Shown: in pieces, positions 1 through 8,681 of the stretch
Numbering within the stretch: position 1 is the stretch's first letter
Layout: each line of letters opens with the position of its first letter
Translations under genes and position numbers: made by a program
Source: SYFT01 sp038918905
GTDB taxonomy: Bacteria > Acidobacteriota > Vicinamibacteria > Vicinamibacterales > SCN-69-37
Length of the DNA: 64,000 nucleotides
Reading direction: 5' to 3'
Assembly (NCBI GenBank): GCA_038918905.1
Contig: JBCKZS010000001.1
Span: 98,514-162,513 of the forward strand
Notes under the pieces: generated by a model
The model's input: the letters and a program-made list of their open reading frames with translations, nothing else
Told to the model about the DNA's origin: nothing
Database searches by the model: none

Positions 1-509
1 GACTGATCGACCTCGGCAATCACATGCACGTCGCCGAACGCCTGGGGGTTGGCGCGCCGGACCGCTTCCGACGCCGGGCGAATCTGAAACAGCCCCCGTG
101 ACGTCGCGACGGTGCCGGCCAGCAGGCCGCCGCCGTAGACCAGCGTGACCGCGCTCCGCGGCTCACCCGCCAGGCGCCCCACCCACGTCACACCCGTCGG
201 GTTCGGATCGAAGCGGTCGAATACCGCCTCGACGAACACGTCTGGAAACAGCTCGAGCGACAGCCCGGGCTCGCGCGCGAGCTGGGACCGGCGCCGCGGA
301 TCGGGGAGCGTGTCCACGTCGAGCGCCACCAGGCGCGACCGCATCACGGTGGGATCGCGCGGCTCCTGCACCGGCACGCTCAACACCGCGGCGTCCGAAA
401 ACGGACTCATGGCCGCGCGCACGGGCGATTCCCACGACAAATTCGACGCCAGGACCAGGCCCGCTCCCACCAACACGCCCGCACGAATCGCCAGGAAAGA
501 TCTGCGCAT
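1..509 (-). CDS. N-terminal part of a secreted reprolysin-like (M12-type) metallopeptidase, cut by the window edge
   Basis: The minus-strand frame is open from an ATG at 509 to the window start, giving about 169 residues with no stop. A GGAGG ribosome-binding site lies about 7 bases upstream. The protein begins with a basic n-region and a hydrophobic stretch (residues 8-21), consistent with a signal peptide. Residues about 80-165 read LSLELFPDVFVEAVFDRF, then TWVGRLAGEPRSAVTLVYGG, then GLLAGTV, FQIRPASE and IAEVDQS. This pattern is characteristic of the pro-region of secreted bacterial zinc proteases of the reprolysin type, which runs from an LFPDV segment to an EVDQS segment just before the catalytic domain. 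The zinc motif would lie outside the window, so activity cannot be judged. It is divergent from the beta-barrel gene at 577. Assignment is by remembered family pattern only. Confidence 0.55.
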   Translation of the reverse strand, partial: MRRSFLAIRAGVLVGAGLVLASNLSWESPVRAAMSPFSDAAVLSVPVQEPRDPTVMRSRLVALDVDTLPDPRRRSQLAREPGLSLELFPDVFVEAVFDRFDPNPTGVTWVGRLAGEPRSAVTLVYGGGLLAGTVATSRGLFQIRPASEAVRRANPQAFGDVHVIAEVDQ

Positions 510-576
510 GGCCGCCTCCAGCGGCTACTATACTGCCGCGCCCCCATCAACACATCACGGAGGCAGGGAGACACAC

Positions 577-1707
577 ATGCCGACCATTTCGCGCTACGCT
601 CGCCGGCCCGTCGTTCTGGTGATGTGTGCCGGAATCATGACCGTGCTTCTGCTGCCGCGGACGGTGGAAGCACAGGCCCCGGCGGCCACCGGGCACGTGG
701 GCCGCTGGACCCTGGAGGTCTATGGCGGCGGGTCGGCCTCGAACGACTCCACGAGCGGCACGGCCCTGTCGGGATTTCCTGCCGGCACGCCCTTCACCAC
801 GCAGGCCGGATTCCCGAGCCGGGCGCACGCGTCCTGGTTTTTTGGTGACGGCGCCGCGTTGCTGAACGGCGTCCTGACACGGTTCGCCCAGATTGCAGGC
901 CGGACGTTCACGCCGATCGTCCCGCTGGACGCCGCGCTCATGACCAGTGGCACACGGCGAGGCAGCGGCGCCGCGTTTGGCGCGCGCGTGGGACGCACGC
1001 TCTCACCCCGCCTCGCAGTCGAGGCCAGCCTCGAGCGCAGCCAGGGCCGTCTGGTCCTGTCCGACACGATGGCGGCGGCCCTCACGCGCACGAGCGACAG
1101 CTTCATGGAAGCGTTCCAGGACCTGCTGGACACGGCCCCGGTCTCCAACCTCAACGTGGCCTCCACGTGGACCGTGCCAGACGGGTCGAGCGGCCAGACG
1201 CGCCTGTCGGGCGCGCTGACCTGGACCCTGGCCACGCTCGACCGCCTCAGCGCCTACGCGACGGCCGGTGGCGGCGTCGTCATGAGCAGCGGCGATGCCC
1301 TGGAGGCGCGGCTGAACGGGTCCTACAGCTTCCGGCTGTTCGGGTCGATTCCGATGAGCGAGTCGGATCGAACGCTGGTGACCGTGCGTCAGCCCGCGCG
1401 TGCCGCGATGGGCCTGTTCGGCGGCGGTGTGACGTACGCGGTGTCGGCGCACGTCGGACTGCGCGTGGACGTCCGTGTGTCCCTCAGTGCCAACAAGACG
1501 GTCACCACCGTCGGCGGCTCGCCCGCTGTCGCCGTGTCGGCACCGACGGGCGTGCTGCCCTCCCTCACCTCACCGGGCATTCAGTTCAGCACACAGTCCG
1601 GCATCCGCTCGTCGCTCAGCGGCGACGCCACCACCCTCACCACATTCACCGGCAGCGGATGGAACCGGCACGTGGGCGTGACCGCCGGCATCTTCCGGCG
1701 GTTCTGA
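577..1707 (+). CDS. Predicted outer-membrane beta-barrel protein, paralogue of the gene at 54768
   Basis: A 376-residue protein starting MPTISRYARRPVVL. The start at 577 follows a GGAGGCAGGGA ribosome-binding site at 559-569. The frame stays open back to 145, but that extension has no secretory sequence and is probably non-coding. A signal peptide covers about residues 1-33 (cleavage near VEAQA). The mature part is rich in alternating Ser, Thr, Gly and Val segments and ends in IFRRF, the C-terminal aromatic typical of barrels inserted by BAM. It shares blocks in the same order with the protein at 54768: FFGDGAALLNGV versus FLGDGASLLNGV, PLDAAL, a GxRVxRxLxxxxxxExSLE block, and a matching C-terminal block. 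The function is unknown. Both strands of this locus have intergenic ribosome-binding sites, so the two genes appear divergently transcribed from 510-576. Confidence 0.75.
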   Translation: MPTISRYARRPVVLVMCAGIMTVLLLPRTVEAQAPAATGHVGRWTLEVYGGGSASNDSTSGTALSGFPAGTPFTTQAGFPSRAHASWFFGDGAALLNGVLTRFAQIAGRTFTPIVPLDAALMTSGTRRGSGAAFGARVGRTLSPRLAVEASLERSQGRLVLSDTMAAALTRTSDSFMEAFQDLLDTAPVSNLNVASTWTVPDGSSGQTRLSGALTWTLATLDRLSAYATAGGGVVMSSGDALEARLNGSYSFRLFGSIPMSESDRTLVTVRQPARAAMGLFGGGVTYAVSAHVGLRVDVRVSLSANKTVTTVGGSPAVAVSAPTGVLPSLTSPGIQFSTQSGIRSSLSGDATTLTTFTGSGWNRHVGVTAGIFRRF

Positions 1708-1710
1708 AAT

Positions 1711-1772
1711 GGAGGCCGGGTCTTCAGACCCGGCACCTTCCCAATGACGCCGGGTCTGAAGACCCGGCCTCC
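1711..1772. repeat. REP-like palindromic element, full (two-arm) copy
   Basis: Two perfect 24-base arms (1711-1734 and 1749-1772) are reverse complements of each other, separated by 14 bases. Each arm is itself a hairpin with core CCGGGTCTTCAGACCCGG. The element lies between two convergent genes and could act as a bidirectional terminator, but it lacks a T tract. Related copies occur at 11311, 17650, 24699, 44327 and 61497. Confidence 0.9.
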
Positions 1773-1807
1773 TAAGGATGACGCGCTACGCGCTCATGAA
1801 AACTGCT

Positions 1808-4222
1808 CTAATACAGCAGGTACTTCGCGCGCAGCAGCCGCCAGCGCGCCTCCGCGCCGCCCCACGAGGCGGCGATCGCGGCCGGGTCATCGCCAGCCTT
1901 GAGGCGCGCCAGCCCGGACGCCGATCCGAACAGCCGTGTGGCCGAATCAATCTCAAACGAGCCGGGCACGTGCACCAATAACGCCGACGCGATCTCAACG
2001 CCGACGCGCACGGGTCGCACCGCCTGCCGATCGGTCACCACAATGAACACGCCCTGGCAGGCCTCGTTCGCGAACCGGCTCGCCGTCGGCGTGAAGTGCA
2101 CCGGATAAAACCGCACGCCGGGAATCGCCCGGCCGTTGAGCGCCTCGGCCAGGCGCACGCCATCGATCCACGGCGCGCCGATGTGCTCGAACGGCGTGTC
2201 CGTACCGCGGCCCACCGAGAGGTTCGTGCTCTCGAACGAGGCCAGCCCGGTGTACAGCGTCGCCGCGTACAGATTGCGCATATTGGGTGACGGACCCGTC
2301 CACATCAGACCCGTCTCGTCGAACCACGCGTCGCGCCGCCAGTTCCGCATCGCGACGACGGTCAGATCCGCGCCGATCTTCCGCTCCGCGTTGAACAGGC
2401 GCGCGAGTTCACCCAGCGTCATGCCGTGCCGGGTCGGCATCCCCGGCAGGTAACCGATGAAACTCACCGCGGCTTCGTCGAGCGCCGGCCCTTCGATCGA
2501 CACGCCGCCGATCGGGTTGGGCCGATCGAGCACCAACACCTTGATCTTCCGTGGCGCCGCCTCCTCCATCACATACGCCATCGTCGTCATGTAGGTGTAG
2601 AACCGCGCGCCCACGTCCTGCAGGTCGATGACGATGGCGTCGAGGCCCTTGAGCATCTCGGCGGTTGGACGCCGTGTGTCGCCGTAGAGCGAGTGAATCG
2701 GCAATCCCGTTTTCTCGTCGCGGGTGGACGGCACGGTGGCGTCGAGCAGGCCGCGGATGCCGTGTTCCGGACTGAACAGCGCGGCCAGGGTCACCCCCGG
2801 CGCGCTGGCGAGCACATCGATCGTCGCGACGCCGTCACGGGTGCGCCCGGTGTGATTGGTGAGCAGACCCACGCGCAGGCCCTTCAAGGAAGCAGAGCCC
2901 GGCCCGAAGCCGTTCGCGCGCAGCACGTCGATGCCGGTCATGACCGGCGCGTACGCGGGCGCGGGCACGGCCGGGGTCTGCGACTCGAACGTCCGCCGGG
3001 TCGCCGCGAGTCCGGTTGACGGCACCGCGGTGAACGCGGATGCGGCGATGGTCGCCACACGTGCGCGCAGCGGCGTCACGTCGCCCTTGCCGTCGGGGTG
3101 CAGGCGATTCGACATGAAGATCACGAACGCCTGCGTGGCGGGATCGACCCAGATCGACGTGCCGGTAAACCCGGTGTGGCCGAACGATCCGAGCGGCAGC
3201 AGCTCGCCGCGGTTGCTCGAAAACGCCGAGTCCATGTCCCAGCCGAGGCCGCGCACGTTGAGCTCGGTGTCCGGCGTGGAGGGGCTGGTCATGCGCGCCA
3301 CGGTGAGGGGCGACAAGACGCGCGCGCCGTCGAGCTCGCCTCCGCGCAGCAACAGGCGCGCGAAGCGCACCAGGTCATCGGCCGTGCTGAAGAGCCCCGC
3401 GTGGCCGGCGACGCCGCCCATCCGGCGCGCGGTGGGATCGTGCACGGTGCCACGCAACATCCCGGCACCCGGGCCGGCACAGGGCCAGCCATACGGCGTG
3501 CACACTTCCGTGGGTGCAATGCGGCCGCGCAGCTCGACCCCGGGCGTGAACCGCGTGTCCTTCATGCCGAGCGGGGCAAATAGACGCGTGGCAACGAACG
3601 TGTCGAACGGCTGCCCACTCACCCGCGCCACGATGTCGGCGAGCAGGAAGAACCCGATGTCGCTGTAGACAAAGTGGCGCCCTGGCGGCGCGGTCAGCAC
3701 TTCTTCGTTGGCGAGCGCGATCGCCTGGTCATACCCCACCCACGGATCGCCCAGATCGACGTCGGGACGCAGACCCGACATGTGCGTCAACAGGTGGCGA
3801 ATCGTCACGCGATCCTTGCCGTACCGGCCGAACTCGGGAATGAACTGCGCCACCGGATCGCTCAGGCGAATCCGGCCTTCTTCCACCAGCATCATCACAG
3901 CGGTCGTCGTCGCCACCACCTTCGTCAGCGAGGCCAGGTCGAAGATCGTGTCGAGCGTCATCGGCTCGGCGGCGGGCACCAGAGCGCGATGGCCGTAGGC
4001 CTTGCGGAAAAAGACGGCATCGCCGCGTCCGACGATCACCACCGCGCCCGGCAATTTCTTGTCGGCGATCGCGGCGGCCACCACCTCGTCGATCATGGCG
4101 AACCGCGTCGTGTCGACGCCCCCGGCGGGCGATCCCGACGTCTGCGCCCCTGGCACGCGCGTGGCCGTCAGCACCACCAGCACACAGCCCACCAGCCACC
4201 ACACACGTCGTTCGCGAGTCAT
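1808..4222 (-). CDS. Beta-lactamase-fold serine hydrolase fused to a NamZ-type exo-beta-N-acetylmuramidase (DUF1343)
   Basis: An 804-residue secreted protein starting MTRERRVWWLVGCVLVVL. The start at 4222 is preferred because this signal peptide follows directly; a 16-residue upstream extension is possible. Residues about 38-400 are a class C beta-lactamase/penicillin-binding fold (peptidase S12 type). It has SxxK at S98-LT-K101, a YSD at 186-188 in place of the usual YxN, and a downstream GHTGF block matching the KTG box. Residues about 430-804 are a DUF1343/NamZ domain with the conserved blocks GLLTNHTG, LFSPEHGIRG, VIDLQDVGARFYTYM, LDRPNPIGG, LPGMPTRHGMTLGEL and GRGTDTPFEHIGAPW. NamZ enzymes remove terminal MurNAc from peptidoglycan fragments; the S12 partner may act on peptides or esters of the same substrate. 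Together they suggest periplasmic peptidoglycan recycling or scavenging. The gene is divergent from 4270. Confidence 0.88.
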   Translation of the reverse strand: MTRERRVWWLVGCVLVVLTATRVPGAQTSGSPAGGVDTTRFAMIDEVVAAAIADKKLPGAVVIVGRGDAVFFRKAYGHRALVPAAEPMTLDTIFDLASLTKVVATTTAVMMLVEEGRIRLSDPVAQFIPEFGRYGKDRVTIRHLLTHMSGLRPDVDLGDPWVGYDQAIALANEEVLTAPPGRHFVYSDIGFFLLADIVARVSGQPFDTFVATRLFAPLGMKDTRFTPGVELRGRIAPTEVCTPYGWPCAGPGAGMLRGTVHDPTARRMGGVAGHAGLFSTADDLVRFARLLLRGGELDGARVLSPLTVARMTSPSTPDTELNVRGLGWDMDSAFSSNRGELLPLGSFGHTGFTGTSIWVDPATQAFVIFMSNRLHPDGKGDVTPLRARVATIAASAFTAVPSTGLAATRRTFESQTPAVPAPAYAPVMTGIDVLRANGFGPGSASLKGLRVGLLTNHTGRTRDGVATIDVLASAPGVTLAALFSPEHGIRGLLDATVPSTRDEKTGLPIHSLYGDTRRPTAEMLKGLDAIVIDLQDVGARFYTYMTTMAYVMEEAAPRKIKVLVLDRPNPIGGVSIEGPALDEAAVSFIGYLPGMPTRHGMTLGELARLFNAERKIGADLTVVAMRNWRRDAWFDETGLMWTGPSPNMRNLYAATLYTGLASFESTNLSVGRGTDTPFEHIGAPWIDGVRLAEALNGRAIPGVRFYPVHFTPTASRFANEACQGVFIVVTDRQAVRPVRVGVEIASALLVHVPGSFEIDSATRLFGSASGLARLKAGDDPAAIAASWGGAEARWRLLRAKYLLY

Positions 4223-4269
4223 TGGCGGATTATACGGGGCCGCGGCCTGGTCCCCGGCATTGATGGACA

Positions 4270-6621
4270 ATGGCCGTCATGACCGGTCCTGTTCGACCCA
4301 CGGCGGCCCTCGCCCTGCTCGGCGTTCTTGTGGTCCTCCTCGCCCTCGCGACCTGGTGGTGGTGGCCCCCGGCCTTCGCGCTCACCACCGCGCGCGACCG
4401 GAACATCCTGATCGTCACGATCGACACACTCCGCGCCGACGCGCTGGGCTCGTACGGGGGACGCGCCGCCACGCCACACCTCGACGCGCTCGCCGCCCGC
4501 GGGGCCCGCTTCACCTTCGCGCACGCGCACGCGGTGGTCACCCTGCCGTCGCACGCCAGCCTGCTCACCGGCCGTTATCCCTACGCCCACGGCATCCGCG
4601 ACAACAACGGCTACCGGGTGCGCGCCGACGAGACGACGCTGGCCATGCGGCTGAAGGCGCTCGGCTTTGGCACGGGCGCGTTTGTCGGCGCGTTTCCGCT
4701 CGATCAGCGCTTCGGCCTCAACGCGGGCTTCGATGTGTACGACGACCGCATCTCCGAGGTGGCCCCGGCGGTCGACTTCTCACTGCCGGAACGGCGCGCC
4801 GACACGGTCGTCGCCGCCGCGACGGCGTGGATCGGATCGCGGACCGGTCCCTGGTTCAGTTGGGTCCATGTCTTCGATCCCCACGCGCCGTACCGGCCAC
4901 CCGCGGAGTTCGCGGCCCGCTACGCCTCCGACCCGTATGCCGGTGAAGTCGCCTGGACGGACGCCGCGCTGGGACCACTCTTCGATCAGCTCGCCACGCT
5001 GACCCGCCCCACCCTGGTCATCGTCACGTCCGATCACGGCGAGAGTCTGGGGGAACACGGCGAACTGACGCACGGCATCTTTGCGTACGACGCCACGCTG
5101 CGCGTGCCGCTCATCATCGCGGAAATCACGCCTGGCGCCACCGGCCGCGCGCCGCGCGCGGTCACGATCGACACGCCCGTGCGGCACGTCGACCTTGTGC
5201 CGACCGTGCTCGACGCCGTGGGCGCCAGGGCCGACGAGACACTGGCGGGCGCGTCGCTGCGCGACGTGATCGCGGGCGGACGCGGCACGCCCCGCCCCAG
5301 TTATTTCGAGGCGATGACCGCCCACCTCAACCGCGGGTGGGCGCCGCTGCGTGGCGTGCTGGCCGGCACCGAAAAGTACATCGACCTGCCGATCCCGGAG
5401 CGCTTCACGCTGGACACCGACCCCCGTGAACAGCGCAACCTCGCCTCGGTCGATCCCGGCCGCACCGCGGTCCTGCTCAACACGCTGAAGACGTTCGACC
5501 TGGCGCCGCCGGGACGCCCGGGGGAAGAAACCGGCGCGGTGCTCGAACGGCTGCGCGCGCTCGGCTACGTCGGCGGCAGCCCGGCGCCGGCCCGCGATCG
5601 GTACACGGAAGACGACGACCCGAAACGCCTGATCGATCTCGACCGGATGTTGCACGAGGCGGGCGATCTGTATTCCCGCGGCCGGCGAGCCGAGGCGGTC
5701 GCGGGGTTCCGCGCCGTCATTGAACGGCGTCCCGACACGGCCGACGCGTACCGCCACCTCGCGTTCGTGCTGTGGCACTCGGGCCGGCCAGCCGAGGCTA
5801 TCGCCACGCTCGAACTCGCCCTGCAACGCGGCCTCACCCAGCGGGACATCCGCGTCAAACTCGGCCTCTACCTGGCCGAGTCGGGCGCCGCCGCGCGGGC
5901 GATTCCCCTGCTCGAGGACCTGTCCCGCGACGACAGCGAGGCGCTCAACGCGCTCGGCATCGCGTACGCCCACCGCGGCCGCGCCGACGACGCCATGCGC
6001 GCGTTCCACCGCGCACTCGAGATCGACGCCACCAGCGCGTTGTCGTACCAGAACATCGCCACCCTCCACCTGCGCGCGGGCGATTTGTCCCCGGCCGAAG
6101 CCACCTTCCGGCAGGCGCTCGCCATCGACGACGGGTTGCCCGGCGCGCACACCGGCCTGGGCGTGGTGCTCGCACGGACCGGCCGGATGCCGGCGGCCCT
6201 CGACGCCTGGCGCCGCGCCGTGGCCCTGAACCCCAACGAACTCGACGCGCTGTATAACCTCACCATGGAACTGTTCGCCATCGGGCAGACGGACGAAGCG
6301 CGCAGGCACGGCGAACGGTATGTCGCCGTGGCGCCAGAGCCGCTCTTCGGCCCCGACATCGCCCGCGTCCGCCAACGGCTGGCCGGTGGTGGATTCCAGG
6401 AAGGCGCGGTCGTTGTACTCTGGAGTCACGATGCGCCGCGTCAGCATTGCCCTCGTGGTCACGGTCGGCGTCGCGGCCGGCGCGTTCGGCTGGTGGGCGT
6501 GGCAGCAGGCCCCGGGCCCGATCCGCGCCGACGGCCCGATTGTGCTGATCTCGATCGACACGCTTCGCGCGGATCGACTGCCGGCGTACGGCTATGCCAC
6601 CGGCGCCACGCCGGCGATTGA
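4270..6621 (+). CDS. Membrane-anchored sulfatase-fold hydrolase/transferase with C-terminal TPR repeats (copy 1)
   Basis: 783 residues. An N-terminal hydrophobic segment (about residues 11-32, ending in WWWW) anchors or exports it. The alkaline-phosphatase-superfamily domain covers about 44-340: metal-binding IDTLRAD (D52), nucleophile region VTLPSHASLLTG, VFDPHAPY, and a metal-binding SDHGESLGEHG (D255, H256). The sulfatase Cys/Ser of the CxPxR signature is Thr91 and the Arg is His, so formylglycine activation is impossible; Thr is the nucleophile in LtaS and EptA-type phosphotransferases of the same fold. From about 430 a string of TPR-like repeats follows. The last ~60 residues (after RQRLAGG) are Arg-rich and unlike TPR, and this tail overlaps the next gene by 191 bases in another frame, so the natural stop may have been lost. 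First gene of a four-gene cluster. Confidence 0.82.
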   Translation: MAVMTGPVRPTAALALLGVLVVLLALATWWWWPPAFALTTARDRNILIVTIDTLRADALGSYGGRAATPHLDALAARGARFTFAHAHAVVTLPSHASLLTGRYPYAHGIRDNNGYRVRADETTLAMRLKALGFGTGAFVGAFPLDQRFGLNAGFDVYDDRISEVAPAVDFSLPERRADTVVAAATAWIGSRTGPWFSWVHVFDPHAPYRPPAEFAARYASDPYAGEVAWTDAALGPLFDQLATLTRPTLVIVTSDHGESLGEHGELTHGIFAYDATLRVPLIIAEITPGATGRAPRAVTIDTPVRHVDLVPTVLDAVGARADETLAGASLRDVIAGGRGTPRPSYFEAMTAHLNRGWAPLRGVLAGTEKYIDLPIPERFTLDTDPREQRNLASVDPGRTAVLLNTLKTFDLAPPGRPGEETGAVLERLRALGYVGGSPAPARDRYTEDDDPKRLIDLDRMLHEAGDLYSRGRRAEAVAGFRAVIERRPDTADAYRHLAFVLWHSGRPAEAIATLELALQRGLTQRDIRVKLGLYLAESGAAARAIPLLEDLSRDDSEALNALGIAYAHRGRADDAMRAFHRALEIDATSALSYQNIATLHLRAGDLSPAEATFRQALAIDDGLPGAHTGLGVVLARTGRMPAALDAWRRAVALNPNELDALYNLTMELFAIGQTDEARRHGERYVAVAPEPLFGPDIARVRQRLAGGGFQEGAVVVLWSHDAPRQHCPRGHGRRRGRRVRLVGVAAGPGPDPRRRPDCADLDRHASRGSTAGVRLCHRRHAGD

Positions 6622-8653
6622 CCGGCTCGCGGCTGACGGTCTCGTGTTCGAGCAGGCGTACTCCCACTCGCCGCAGACGCTGCCGGCACACGCGTCGATC
6701 TTCACGGGCCAGTTGCCGTTTGAGCACGGCGTGCGTGACAACATCGGGTTCGCGCTGCCGCCCGGCGCGCAGACGCTGGCGCACCTGTTGCGCGCGCGCG
6801 GCCTTGCCACGGGCGGGTTTGTGTCGTCGTACGTGCTCAGGCGCCAGGTCGGCGTCGACCGGGGGTTCGATCGCTACGATGACGCGATGCCGCCGGCCGG
6901 CCCCGGGCGTCCCCTGGGCCAGGCGCAGCGCGCCGGCCCGGACACGGCGGCCGCCGCGATCCGTTGGCTCGAGAACGCGCCGGCCGATCGCCTGTTCCTG
7001 TTCTTCCACATCTACGAGCCGCACGCGCCGTACACGCCACCGTCGATGCCGCCCTCTGGCGACCCCTATGACGGCGAAGTCAGCCACGCGGACACGATCG
7101 TGGGCCAGGTGCTCGACGCGTTGCGCGCGCGCGGGCAATACGACGCGGCGACAATCATCCTGCTCTCGGATCATGGGGAAGGACTGGGCGATCACGGCGA
7201 GGACGAACACGGCATGTTCCTGTATCGCTCCACGATCCATGTACCGCTCATCATCAAGCTGCCGAACGGACGCCGTGCCGGTCAGCGGATCGCCGCGCCC
7301 GTGCAGCACATCGACGTGCTGCCGACCGTGCTGGACCTGGTCGGGGCGCCCGTGCCGGCCACGTTGCGCGGCCGGTCGCTGCGGCCCGTGCTGGAAGGCA
7401 CCGGACCACTCGCACCGGCGCCGATCTACGCCGAGACGTTGTCCCCGCGGTATCACTTCGGCTGGAGCGAACTGTACGCGCTCACCGACGAGCGGTACCG
7501 CCTGATCCGCGCGCCCAGGGACGAGCTCTTTGACATCTCGGACGACCCCGGCGAAACGCGTTCGATCGTGGACGCGCGGCCGCAGGTGCGCACGGCGATG
7601 CGGACCGCGCTCGACACCCTCATCGCCAACGTGGCGGTCACCGCTCCAGCCTCGGTGTCGGACGCCGATCGCCAGCAGCTCACCGCGCTTGGGTACGTCG
7701 GCACCCAAACCGGATCGGCGGTCACGTTGCCTGGCGATCGCCTGCCGGATCCGAAGGACAAGATTGACGTCCTTCGCCAGTACCGTCACGCCACGGCCCT
7801 GGTCGCGGAGCATCGCTGGGCCGAAGCGATCGACGCCTTTCGCTCGTTGCTGCGCGATGACGACCGGATGGTGGATGTCTGGCTGCAACTGGCCCGCGCG
7901 TACGAGCGGCAGGGCCACCTCGACCGCGCGCTCGACGCGTACCGGCAACTGATTCGCCAGCATCCGAAAGACGCCGCGAGCCTCACCGGCGCCGCCTCGG
8001 TGCTGATCCAGTTGGGCCGCTTCGATGAGGCGCGGGCCCATGCGGCGCTGGCGGCCGATGTCGCGCCGGCGGCCGCGCACGAACTGCTCGCGCGACTCGC
8101 CCTTCAACGTGGCGACATCGCGTCGGCGCGCCATCACGCGCACCTGACCATCGCGGCCGATCCCACAATCCCCATGCCGGCGTTTGTGGACGGTCTCATC
8201 CTCTACAACCGCGGGGACTTCGCGGGCGCGGTCGGCCCGCTCACCCAGGCCGCGCAGGCGCTGGCGACGCGCACCGAACAAATCGCGGACGTCCGGTATG
8301 TGCTCGCGGACGCGCTCGCGCGTCTGGAACGATTTTCTGAAGCCGAGCCGCTGTTTGTGGCCGAGATCGCGATGTTTCCCGGTCACGTCCGCGCCCGCGC
8401 GGGCCTCGCGATGGTCCTCTGGACCACCGGCCGGACCACGGAAGCGATGGCCGCGGTGGACCAACTGGAGGCCCTGCACCGGTCCATGCCAGGCAGCGAG
8501 GCCAACGCGGTTGCCGTCCAACTGTGGACCGCCTTCGGACAGCCGGAACGGGCCGCCGCCGCCAGAGCCCGCGCCAGAACCAACGCCAGAACCAACGCCA
8601 AAACCAATGCCAAAACCAATGCCAAAACCAATGCCAAAACCAATGATCGATAA
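6431..8653 (+). CDS. Membrane-anchored sulfatase-fold hydrolase/transferase with TPR repeats (copy 2)
   Basis: 740 residues starting MRRVSIALVVTVGVAAGAFGWW, an N-terminal membrane anchor or signal. The start at 6431 is supported by GGAG at 6423-6426; the frame is open upstream but only in antisense-like sequence. The catalytic domain covers about 37-360: SIDTLRADRLPAYGY, PQTLPAHASIFTG with Thr83 at the nucleophile position, HIYEPHAPYTPP, and SDHGEGLGDHGEDEHG. TPR-like helices fill about 455-710. The last ~28 residues are an ARTN/AKTN repeat encoded by a 12-bp tandem repeat. Same architecture as the genes at 4270 and 11376, indicating local duplication. The 28-base gap to the VWFA gene suggests co-transcription. 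Confidence 0.85.
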   Translation: MRRVSIALVVTVGVAAGAFGWWAWQQAPGPIRADGPIVLISIDTLRADRLPAYGYATGATPAIDRLAADGLVFEQAYSHSPQTLPAHASIFTGQLPFEHGVRDNIGFALPPGAQTLAHLLRARGLATGGFVSSYVLRRQVGVDRGFDRYDDAMPPAGPGRPLGQAQRAGPDTAAAAIRWLENAPADRLFLFFHIYEPHAPYTPPSMPPSGDPYDGEVSHADTIVGQVLDALRARGQYDAATIILLSDHGEGLGDHGEDEHGMFLYRSTIHVPLIIKLPNGRRAGQRIAAPVQHIDVLPTVLDLVGAPVPATLRGRSLRPVLEGTGPLAPAPIYAETLSPRYHFGWSELYALTDERYRLIRAPRDELFDISDDPGETRSIVDARPQVRTAMRTALDTLIANVAVTAPASVSDADRQQLTALGYVGTQTGSAVTLPGDRLPDPKDKIDVLRQYRHATALVAEHRWAEAIDAFRSLLRDDDRMVDVWLQLARAYERQGHLDRALDAYRQLIRQHPKDAASLTGAASVLIQLGRFDEARAHAALAADVAPAAAHELLARLALQRGDIASARHHAHLTIAADPTIPMPAFVDGLILYNRGDFAGAVGPLTQAAQALATRTEQIADVRYVLADALARLERFSEAEPLFVAEIAMFPGHVRARAGLAMVLWTTGRTTEAMAAVDQLEALHRSMPGSEANAVAVQLWTAFGQPERAAAARARARTNARTNAKTNAKTNAKTNAKTNDR
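8573..8644 (+). repeat. 12-bp tandem repeat (six units) within coding sequence
   Basis: Six consecutive 12-base units: two of GCCAGAACCAAC followed by four identical GCCAAAACCAAT. They encode (ARTN)2(AKTN)4 at the C-terminus of the preceding sulfatase-fold protein. The unit is a multiple of three, so changes in copy number would keep the frame. Confidence 0.95.
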
Positions 8654-8681
8654 GCGCGGATCGTCGGGGTAGAATCCGGAT

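Noticed and set aside
145..576. N-terminal extension of the beta-barrel protein at 577
   Set aside because: The in-frame extension is antisense to a metallopeptidase gene with its own ribosome-binding site, and the secretion signal begins at 577.
6260..8521. 753-codon open frame on the minus strand
   Set aside because: Antisense to sulfatase-fold copy 2; low-complexity Arg-rich product with no motif or ribosome-binding site.
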